From NCBI GenBank assembly GCA_022494885.1, contig JAGVSM010001675.1, positions 1-64,000 on the forward strand: a DNA stretch of 64,000 nt. Reading direction: 5' to 3'. The notes under the pieces were generated by a model, which was not told where the DNA came from, ran no database searches, and worked only from the letters and a program-made list of their open reading frames with translations. The number at the start of each line of letters is the position of its first letter. Within the stretch, counting starts at the first letter, position 1. A program made the translations under genes and the position numbers. This DNA comes from Micrasema longulum (Eukaryota > Arthropoda > Insecta > Trichoptera > Brachycentridae). Positions 55,366 through 64,000 of this stretch are shown here, in pieces.

Positions 55366-55924
55366 AGGAGTGAGAAATAAATTTTTAAAGAATAATATTT
55401 AGAAAATTAAAAAAAAAAAAAAAAACTTTTATGTTTTTAGTTCCTTAAAAGGTAGGTAATACATATTAATTATTGCGGGGTTATTCCAATTATATTTCTA
55501 TTACTCTCTTACATATTTTATAATCTTTCATAGGATCTATTTTGAATAAATTTTATTTTTAGTATTTTATATATCCAATTCGTCATAGGGTTATTTTGAT
55601 ATATATATTTGCAGTTTTTCTTCATGACAAAATTGTTTTACTTAAATTTTTATACAAATTGTCGATTTTTCATTATAATAAGGAAAAAATTTATGAATAA
55701 AGCCAAGCACAGCGACGAAAGTGTCCACTACACGACCGTTGTCAGACCAAACAATAATGGCCAACAGCAGAGTAAAGTTGTTAATCAAAAATTTATAACG
55801 CTTCTATGCAAGAGAGTGAAATGGCATCTCTGTAAGCGGTAATGCGTGCATTACTGTGAGGGTTTAACCAACTGGAGAATGATTAAAGCAACTGGTATAA
55901 ACGGAAATATAAAAATTGAAGTGT

Positions 55925-56400
55925 TTTCAGACGTTACCTAGTAGGTAAATTAATTTAGATGAATCTCACCCACCGCCAATAATGGTTTTAGTTCTTTACT
56001 TCAAGAAAATCTACAGATCTGAACTATTTTTGTGTTCTTATAATTTACACAAATATTTCAATTATGGTGGCTATTTTCAACGAGTTGTAAATAACTCGCT
56101 ACAAGAAAATTGGAATTAAGTTGTGATAAAGCGGAGTTCATGAAATTAGCCACTGCACCCCAACTAGATAGAAGAAATATGGATGTTCAAACTTCACGCC
56201 TCCGTGGTGTAGTGGCTAAGACGACCCCAAGTGAGAACGCAAAGGACTGGGTATTTTGTGCTATGATTCACCACTGTGTTTGGGCCTCCTGGCCTGTTGG
56301 GTGGAAAAAATTCAGAATGGTAAATGTTACAAGTGATTACTTCAACCAGGTAATGATATACGATAAGCCCTGTATATGCCTAAAACTAATTTCATAATGA
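55925..56400. repeat. Family F copy interrupted by a SINE
   Basis: The family starts at 'gttacctagtaggtaaatta' and 'gatgaatctcaccc', reaches 'gaagaaatatggatgttcaa' at 56170, then breaks. It resumes after the SINE at 'ttcagaatggtaaatgttac' (56311) and continues to 'aagccctgtatatgcc'. Confidence 0.65.
56196..56310 (+). repeat. tRNA-derived SINE, family A, nested
   Basis: 'cgcctccgtggtgtagtggc' followed by 'taagacg' is the tRNA-like head. 'gattcaccactgtgtttggg' with 'cctcctggcctgttgggtgg' is the body, ending in a short A-run. The reading frame 56110-56397 spans this insertion and is not a gene. Confidence 0.75.
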
Positions 56401-56545
56401 ACAATAACAAGTCATGGGAAATCTTCCCGAGATAGTAATCAGTGCGATGTCAATAAATGGGTTTAAATATGAATTCAATGAATACAGGACTACTTCTTTT
56501 CTTTTTACTTTTTGCAAAATGCATTATGTGTAAGTGTGTCAATTT

Positions 56546-56714
56546 GGTGGCCTCTGAGGTTTAGTGGCTAAGACGCTTGATTCATGCGAATACTCCGGGT
56601 TCGATTCCCTGCAAAAAACACAAAAATTAAAGGTGACTACTTAGGTAATTCACCACTGTAATTGAGCTTTCTGGCCTGTTGTAGTGCAAAAAAATCTAAA
56701 TAAAAAAAATTAAA
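56546..56714 (+). repeat. tRNA-derived SINE, family A, best-preserved head
   Basis: 'ggtggcctctgaggtttagtg' followed by 'gctaagacgcttgattcatg' and 'cgggttcgattccctgc' shows box A (aggtttagtgg) and a perfect box B (ggttcgattcc). The body 'aattcaccactgtaattgag' and 'ctggcctgttgtagtgc' is shared with the other family A copies, and an A-rich tail ends it. It lacks a foldable acceptor stem, so it is not a tRNA gene. Confidence 0.85.
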
Positions 56715-57589
56715 CCCATGAGGCATTTAATAATAATCATCTGCGTATTTCTTTACAACAGTGTTGTTTGAATGTTATTTTAAGGTCAGGTAATGTCTTC
56801 GGAGGTATCAACTGATTTCCTTGGGTGGAAAGAATTAAAAGATCATATAAAAACTATTTATGTAATTTGGGTAGACAAACGAACATAAAAAATAAATATC
56901 TTAAATCAAATTGTTATCACAATCATTTTGTACATATAAAGGTGGATAAAACAGATTTTCTATATATATGTAATATTTTTAAAAACAATGAAGAATTATT
57001 ATATTTTTATATTCTTGTTGACATGCAAAAGCGGTCTTTTATTGGGTACTTACAGACTCGAAAATTATCACTGACCATTTAATCAGAACAGATTAAAAAT
57101 GACATTGGTTATTTTTAAAAATGTATGGTTAAAATGATAACAGAATAAAAACATAGAAAATAAAAATTGAAACTTAAAAAAAATATAAATAGTTATTTTA
57201 AATAAACTATTTGAAAAAAAATAATATTGTGTAAGTATTAACAGCTATAGCCTCTGTTTTACACCTGTGAGCTCTCCTCGTCCTGGAAGATTGTCGATGA
57301 CAATCTTTTGGTTTTATTTGGCAGGACTAAGGGACGTGGGGTGAGGCGAGAGTGTAGGCTAGCAATAGGGTGGGTTTCTTGGAGACATCTGGTGATGTTC
57401 ACATGCTCCACTTAGGAGAGGATGTAAAAAAAGAAGAGAATTAAAACGGAATATAAAATTGTTTGAGGCATTAAATGTAAGTACGTTGTTGATGACGAAA
57501 TGGCGACGTACAATATACTTCATTGGTTATTAAAAAGAAAATATTGAATAAACCTTTTAAATTCACCTATGAAGCATTATAGGAACTTG
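56715..57589. other. Convergent 3' region between DUS3L and AFG1L
   Basis: No gene is supported. The ORF at 56825-57082 has no recognisable motif and atypical Lys/Asn/Tyr-rich composition expected of random A+T-rich DNA. Confidence 0.4.
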
Positions 57590-60500
57590 TTACTTATTTG
57601 TGTCCCATTTACTCCAATATTCCTGCGTTTGCATTTCAACTATTCTAGATAAACATCTGTCAAAAGCAAATATTTCTTCTTCTCCCGTAAAAATACTGGC
57701 ATTAGCGTTTTCCTGAAAATTTAATAAAATTATGATTTCTGTGTCAATAGTCTAAATTTAATTTCAAATAACAATAATTAAATATTATTACTCCAAAAAC
57801 TTTTTTTTCAAAGCAGCATAATATCAACTGATTTGAATTACACTTACAGAATTTTTATCTATCCCTAGATCATCCATCAACATCCGAGCATTTCTATCAT
57901 CGCCAACATCTCTATTATCTTCTGGTGCAAACAATTCTGTTAGTGGTACTTCGGATGACATGACCAACTAAAAAATAGTCATACATATATCTTATTTTGG
58001 TGTTTAATTTGTTATTAATTATAGGTTTTAAAAATGACATAAATTTAGATGTTTATGCAAAGAGTAAAATGGATAGTTTGGATTTATTATTATGAAGATT
58101 TTTCAGTTCTGTTTTACAAATTCCTGAGTATATTCATTTGTCAGTTTAGGGTATCGAAAAATATGGGGTTGTTTTGGGCTGAATTAATATTATATTATTA
58201 TTTGGGGCAGTAATTTTTTGTGAAAACCATTTCAAGAGTTCTTTACATTCAAGGACTAAGCATCTTGCAGATGCAGATTGCATAAATGGTTGAAATTTTA
58301 GCCCCACACTTTAACAGTTGACAACTGATAAGGGCAAGTATATTATAACATAAATTTTCTGTGAACAGAGCGAAAATCTGGTAACAAAGTGGATTTATGT
58401 ATCACACCTTGAAGAGATGTATAAATTAGTATTCTTAATACTTACTTTAGCTCTGTTGTCATACAAGTTATCAATCAACGTTATAAATCGTCTACCAGAA
58501 GGAAGTTTTGATTTTATTTGTGGGACATCTCTTATAAAAATTGTGTGGAAAGATCTACCTAGCATAAGGTAGTCACTGGAACCGAGGGCCTGTATTCGAC
58601 AAGAGAAAATGTGTCATGAAAGAAATTAGTCAAATATGGTGATTATTGATTGTGTGTATTATGTAAATTGTTACCCTTTCACACAACTCTGAAAACGTAG
58701 AATCTAAAATTTGTCCACATGTCTTTTTAAAGTCGACATTTCTCCCCATAATGTTTATTATTCTCGGTCGAACAACATCATTCTCCATTGATATTAAATA
58801 CTTGAATAACTTGTCAACTGGATTATCATTTATATTTTCCTTAGAGACTCTGAAAGTTAGCTAAATAGGTAAATATGAAATATAAAAAAAGGATTATGAA
58901 TAAATATCTTATATGTAATATCTTACACAAAATATGTTCCTCCTAGTTTGTTGCCAGCTGTTCGTCGGCGATAATCTATTCCTGAATTAAGCGATAAAAC
59001 ATCACAATGATCTTTTAAAATTTGTATAAAAGGCACAAAGTTTGAACGCTGTAAACCATTTTTGTACAAGTCATCAGGTTTTCTATTACTAGTGGCAACT
59101 ACTACACATCCTATATCGAAGAGCTCAGTAAAAAGTCTCTTCAGAATCATGGCATCACCGATATCAGTCACCTGAAATTGTAAATAACTCATTATTGTAA
59201 AATGGGAATCAAGTTGGGGTAGAGTAGGGTTCGAACGTCGGACCTCTTATCCGTGAGTCCGCAACACTAGTCATGGAACCACAACCCAATTCGTACGTTT
59301 TTTTTTATTTTACAAATATAAAATAATTAATTAATAATACATACATATGTTTGGAATAAAGATCAACGGAGAAAAGAGTTTTCCTTAAACTTTTTGGTAT
59401 TTTTTATTATTTACTTGTATTCATACAAAAAATTTAAAATGAATTAAATATTACACAGACATTAATTTTATAAAGCACCCTTAAGATTATCTTACAAAAA
59501 TAGCTCAAAATAAGTTATCTATAATAATACCAATAATAAGTGAATAAAATTTTAAAAAAATCGAAACTAGAAATTATTTCACACAGGAAATATCAAATTA
59601 GAAGTGGCTTGTTTTGTGATTGGTTATGATAAAAGTTACCACCAAGCACGACAAAATATTTCAGTACTGCTATTTTTTAAGTCTTACCATAAGAGGAAAG
59701 CCATAATAACACTTCTATCAGGAGTGCTGATGAAAAATTAACTTACAAACAAAATCTCCAAGACACAATTTAGTCCAAATTTACAAATAAATTTTACACT
59801 CGCCATGCTATAACGTTATTAAGAGTAGTTTTTCATTGCAATACATAAGTTGGATGTATATTCTTTTTGGTGTGTATCATAGAACAAAACGACAAAGTTA
59901 CGTCATTTAATGCAACAAAAAACGTAACAAATGTAAACAAAAAAATTGTAAATAAATGAGCACGAGCAAAATCCTAATTTTTGGTACAGAACTGAACTCA
60001 AAATAATGAACAGTATCCGGCGTATTCAATTTCCACTATCTGGGGTTGGTATAGGAAATACACATACTTAGGTAAGGTACATATGCTGAAAATATTTATT
60101 TGACAAAGTTGTGTTCCAAAACTAGCCAGCTTACTATCTTGAATGAGTGATTTTAATAATCTATGCAAATTGTTATTTAGAAATATTTTGGTTTGTAGGC
60201 TGAAAGAATTTTCATTATTTTCAAAAGACTGGTCCTGTATAAAATCCAATAGCAGAAATAATAATTTCAGTTTTCAAGATGTATATCTATGAATTGTGAA
60301 GTAGAAAGTTGATTTTTCAATCTTAATTCAGTACCTGAAATTCGTCAAAACACAGAAGATAACATTCTTCTAATATAGAACGTGCTACAGGAGGGATGGG
60401 ATCAAATCTTGAAGGCTTTTTGCTATTGTCATCAATTGCTGCTGTTTTTTTCAAGTTGTGTATTCGAGAATGGACATCTAACATGAAAGCGTTAAAGTGT

Positions 60501-61679
60501 ACTCTCTTCTTTGAGTTAGTCTATAAAAAATCCAATTAAATAAATTATTGCTTTTAAAATTATCAAAGTTGTTGTTGTTGTTGTATATTTATCTTATTTC
60601 ATAACACATTCCTGTAAAATAAGTTAAAAATATATTAATTCACCTAAAAAATTAATAACCAACTTAAATTGAAATTGTCAAGACATATAGACACTTTAAA
60701 AAGCGGGAACTGATATTTGACACATTAAACTATGAGGTAAAGCCCAAACACCTGCAACTTATTTTTAGTCAAAATAACTTAGCTCTTATCACCTTGAATC
60801 CCCTCCCCATATTAATTTTCTAATATTTAATTAAATTATTTATTGTGTATGCAGACAATTAGTAGAATTCCACATTAAATTTGGTAATGTATCCAAAATA
60901 AAACAAGTTTATTGGATTATAATTCTACTTTATTTTTATAAAATATACATATGGTATATTGTGACGCGTTTCGTCTTGTTAGGACATTTTCACGCAAACC
61001 CGAGAGTTTGTTTGAAAATGTCCTAACAAGACAAAACGCGTCACGATATACCCATTGAATATTTTATAAAAATAAAGTAGAATTATAATCCAATAAACTC
61101 GTTTTATTTTGGATACATTACCAAATGTAATTAAATTGTTTTATTTCGTTTGAAAATAATTCAATGACTCCAATACTATTTAATGGGATGATAAGATTAT
61201 GGTTTCATTAAAGTTTAAGACAAATATTAAGAAAACTTTTTATGATCACTTGAAAAAATTAAACACATAAGTAATTTTACCTTAACGCAATCGAAGAATA
61301 GATCCATTAGCATAGTTTTCCCACCCCCAACACTGCCGTGGATGTATAATCCTTTCGGGGCTATTACTTGAACTTTTTTTGACGAAAAAATATCGAAAAA
61401 ACTCGGTAACTGCGGTTTATCAGGGGGAATATATGTCAGAAGTTTTTCATATACACCTTGCAATTTTTCGATGACATTTTTTTGGTGGTCATCCTTTTCT
61501 ATTTCACCTAGAGAAATTTTTTTAGAATAAAGTTCGGAAGGTCCATTTTTCGCATCTAATAAATTTTCGTTCGCAAGAGTTTTTATTTGGGATACGGGGG
61601 CGAGATATGAGTTCTTCAAAGTTTGCCGAAAAAGGCTAATATAGCCAAATTTATTTGCCAAACAGTAAACAATAGCCAT
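57590..61679 (-). CDS. AFG1L: AFG1-like AAA+ ATPase of mitochondria (LACE1)
   Basis: A mitochondrial AAA+ ATPase that, in yeast and mammals, helps turnover of respiratory-chain subunits. The seven coding exons in gene order are 61281-61679, 60335-60520, 58927-59171, 58675-58849, 58446-58589, 57848-57967 and 57590-57712; they total 1,392 nt, 463 residues plus TAA, close to the usual 450-480. The N-terminus ([20 protein letters not shown]) is basic and non-acidic, as expected for a mitochondrial targeting sequence. Walker A is GSVGGGKT (115-122), Walker B LLCFDEF (about 188-194), and the sensor ATSNR (221-225) precedes [53 protein letters not shown] and [19 protein letters not shown] follow, all AFG1 hallmarks. 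At exon 4 an inner acceptor (ctttcag) was chosen because the outer one gives a stop. Intron 1 holds a large palindromic MITE and intron 2 a SINE. Confidence 0.96.
59199..59288 (-). repeat. tRNA-derived SINE, family B, in AFG1L intron 2
   Basis: The complement has 'tggttccatgactagtgttg' and 'ccgacgttcgaaccctac' (box B gttcgaac), matching the copy at 34405-34560. The end 'aacttgattcccattt' is also shared with 15113. Confidence 0.7.
60879..61126. repeat. Long palindromic MITE in AFG1L intron 1
   Basis: The 248-bp unit begins 'atttggtaatgtatccaaaa' and ends with its complement; arms of about 100 bp include 'ttgtgacgcgtttcgtcttg' and 'ttaggacattttca'. The loop is 'cgcaaacccgagagtttg' (itself self-complementary at 'caaac'/'gtttg'). 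Identity between the arms is high, so the insertion is recent. Confidence 0.85.
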
Positions 61680-62025
61680 AATTTACGTATTAAGGTGACC
61701 GAATGACATATTATGTAATAAATCACATGTTAATATTCCATGGCCAAATAGTCGTCATATCAGAACTCAAATTTAAAAAAAGACAAATTTAGATCATTTT
61801 CCTACAGGTCGAGAATTTTGCCCGTCTACACGAAAATTGACGTAACACTGACAGCAGTAGTGACAGTCGTGGTGGTGTTTACATTTTAAACATTAAGGAA
61901 ATTTTTTTTCCTTACAATTTGGTTGACCAATAAAAAAAAAAAACATAAAAAAATGGGGTAGGATGATTACAAAATATAACTTCACTATCTGGCCAACACT
62001 GACTAGATAAAAAGTAATGTTCGTA
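61680..62025 (-). promoter_or_regulatory. Upstream region of AFG1L
   Basis: Non-coding DNA directly 5' of the AFG1L start codon. No TATA box is apparent. 'gacagcagtagtgacagtcgtgg' at 61851-61873 is locally less A+T-rich. The promoter is expected here by position only. Confidence 0.3.
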
Positions 62026-62029
62026 TGTG

Positions 62030-62880
62030 TCCTCGATAGACTGAATGGACCAATTTACGTGTGGTTTTCAGCGGAATGTAGAGCTTTGCCTTGAGCACAT
62101 TAATCTCTATAGTATTAAGATATTATTGACACTTCAAAATGACTAACTCTGTCGGTAAAATAAATATTTGAAAATCAATTTTCTTTTTGGCGAATCGTCC
62201 ATATATGTCAACAGTAATCAAATTTTAGACAGTATATGGGTTTTATAAAGAAATAAGTACTTGGTCACAACCGTGGGGACATACGCTTTTTGAGCAGGAT
62301 TTTTCCCCCCTACGCGTGGGGCGGTACGCGCTTAAAGTTAGGAGCGTAAATGTTTTATTCGCCGGAAATGCATATATTTAAAAATTGGAAGGATGTAATT
62401 TTTTGGTATTTAAAAAAGGTTTTTTTTGATTTTTTACAAACATGATTTTTTTATGGATCCCAATCAGATTATTTCCGTAAATTCCTTATAATTTCCACCT
62501 ATTTATTTCTTTTTACTGGAGTTTTGAGCATAATAAAATAATTTTGACTGACATTCAATACATTTTTGAAAATCGCATTCCTAAATAAAAGTGCATTCAT
62601 GTTTTTTTTCCCCTTTATTAGGGCCTTCTACCAAAGCACGATAACATCAGCAAAAAAGAAGTTACGTAGATTTACGAATTGGCACCCCTGTTGGTGAGAG
62701 GGGCAGAGTTTGACATTTGCAAAAATACTTATTTGATTGTTAATTATTTTATGTTCTGGAATTCAACCATACACAAGTACTAAGGTACCTACTTAAATGA
62801 AATATGAATTATTTTTACATTTGGAATTCAATCATAAACAAATACCTATGCTCCTACTTATCAACAAAAATTTGTACCGC
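62030..62880 (+). mobile_element. Helitron remnant
   Basis: Matches to the interior of the Helitrons at 4 and 5767 are 'accaatttacgtgtggttttcag', 'aggatgtaattttttgg', 'catttttgaaaatcgcattcc' and 'tacctacttaaat'. Insertions separate the matching blocks, and no CTAG-T end is seen, so it is a truncated, older copy. Confidence 0.6.
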
Positions 62881-62999
62881 ACCGTCTTTTTTCCTTTTAT
62901 CCGGACAGTTTTTACACGCTTTCGTGCACAATCAGGCATTTGGGTTTAAAATGAAATATCAAGCTCAAGTCAAAAACCAGCTAACGCGGTGGTTAAAGA

Positions 63000-63640
63000 A
63001 CAACTAAATACACGCAGGGCAAGACTGAGCGTTTGGGCATGCGTTAAATGTCATAAACTTAGAGGGTTCCGGGTGCGTCTGTGTACTAACAGAGATCATA
63101 TTTAAGGACATGGTCGTATTTAATAACACCAGATCTGTTTCTATGGTTGCGTAAGAGCGTTATGAAGTAAAGTTTCGTAAGTATACTTAATAATGTTAAA
63201 TATTAAGAGGAAACGTGGTCCAACTTTTCTTCATACAATCGTATTTTCTTTCTGGATTACGACATCTCCTTATTGTTTTGTTTTTTTTTAAAAACTGTTA
63301 ACTATAAACTAAACCATTAAAAAACCTGTAAAAACGCAAAGTTTTATCCGCTGTATTCGCGTGCACGGTATACAAATTTAACTATTTTTGAAAAACATTC
63401 CGATAGGGAAATTTTTATTCTGATACTCTGTCTAAAAAAATAACAAAATCGGTGCACTTTTGAGATGCGGAAAACGGGAAAACGGGACAAAGAAACTTCG
63501 ATTTTATTTATTCTAACAATGATTTTTATGTATTGTTTTATAAGCGCTACCATTTTAAAAAGTTTTGTATATCTGAAATGATTCCGGGCGTGACGTCAAA
63601 GGTTCTCTTCCGCTTATTGTTTTTGTTTTCAATGCATATC
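63000..63640. other. Gene-free stretch with a decayed repeat
   Basis: 63330-63480 shares blocks with 34975-35170 in inverse orientation, and 63545-63600 ('tctgaaatgattccgggcgtgacgtcaaaggttc') matches 8285-8330. No gene is supported. Confidence 0.45.
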
Positions 63641-63643
63641 GAA

Positions 63644-63800
63644 CAGGGTTGTGGTCCCGTGGTAATATTGTGGACTCATGGGCCAAAGGTCCGAGCTTGA
63701 GACCCCACTCTACTCAATTTAAATTTTTCCAGCTGTTTGCGACTTTTAGGAAATGGTCAGAAAATTTTAATATTTCAGTAAATAATAAGAACTAGAGTAT
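63644..63800 (+). repeat. tRNA-derived SINE, family B
   Basis: 'gttgtggtcccgtggtaata' and 'ggtccgagcttgagacccca' are the tRNA-like head, with a decayed box B (agcttgagacc). The body 'gaaaattttaatatttcagt' and 'aataataagaactagag' matches 34405 and 37147. Confidence 0.6.
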
Positions 63801-64000
63801 TTCTCTTTTTCTCTATTAATAATAAAAATTAAAAAATGAAACCTAAATATTGATGTTACATTATATCCATATTTTACTCTTTTTTATTTTGCAAAGTTTA
63901 ACTTTTGATTTTGCATTGCAGCATGCTTTTTTGATGCAGAGGTTTAAGATAGAGAAATAAAAGAAAATTTCTCAATCTACAACTTAAATTGAAGCAATGG

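Noticed and set aside
56546..56620. Possible tRNA gene (perfect box A and box B)
   Set aside because: No acceptor or anticodon stem can be drawn, and the head continues into a SINE body and A-rich tail present in two other copies.
56825..57082. 85-codon plus-strand frame
   Set aside because: Composition is that of random A+T-rich DNA, with no motif and no splice context.
58849..58861. Outer acceptor (tatttag) for AFG1L exon 4
   Set aside because: It brings a TAA in frame right after the junction; the inner ctttcag acceptor keeps the frame and the family sequence.

Overview
The window is A+T-rich insect nuclear DNA. An RR-type (chitin_bind_4) cuticular protein gene, split exons with GT-AG introns, tRNA-derived SINEs, non-LTR retrotransposon fragments and Helitrons with 5'-TC...CTAG-3' ends inserted between A and T all point to an insect. 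A moth or butterfly fits best, but the order is inferred from repeat style and not proven. Only four host genes are supported; nearly everything else is repeats in several nested layers.

Layout. (1) 1-11,380: repeats only, namely two Helitrons, a 5'-truncated LINE with a reverse transcriptase domain, and several MITE families. (2) 11,468-40,193 (+): one cuticular protein gene. A TATA box and a tiny first exon of seven codons lie at 11.47-11.72 kb, and the other four exons at 36.07-40.19 kb. The first intron is about 24.3 kb and holds a very large foldback (17.44-19.41 kb), a dead hAT element with a BED-finger/GTF2IRD2-like transposase (25.15-29.33 kb), a P-element-like transposon carrying a THAP domain and 31-bp inverted repeats (29.67-31.68 kb), a pogo/Tigger-like remnant (32.45-33.98 kb), SINEs and LINE pieces. 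(3) 41,683-47,504 (-): deoxyribose-phosphate aldolase (DERA), six coding exons, 323 residues, convergent with the cuticle gene. (4) 47.9-52.6 kb: a 400-bp MITE, a 970-bp hAT-type element with a perfect 8-bp target duplication, a broken IS630/Tc1-like transposase and a LINE tail. (5) 52,605-54,443 (+): tRNA-dihydrouridine synthase 3-like (DUS3L), one uninterrupted 612-codon exon. (6) 57,590-61,679 (-): the AAA+ mitochondrial ATPase AFG1L, seven coding exons, 463 residues, convergent with DUS3L. (7) 61.7-64.0 kb: a Helitron remnant and a SINE.

The four host genes do not form a pathway. The cuticle protein is secreted and binds chitin, DERA degrades deoxyribose-5-phosphate, DUS3L modifies tRNA and AFG1L is a mitochondrial quality-control ATPase. 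All exon joins were worked out by hand from splice consensus and reading frame; each of the three spliced coding sequences sums to an exact multiple of three and ends at one stop codon. The most interesting observations are the 24-kb intron hidden between a seven-codon exon and the rest of the cuticle gene, the P-like THAP transposon, and the 2-kb foldback built from a repeat family that recurs throughout the window.
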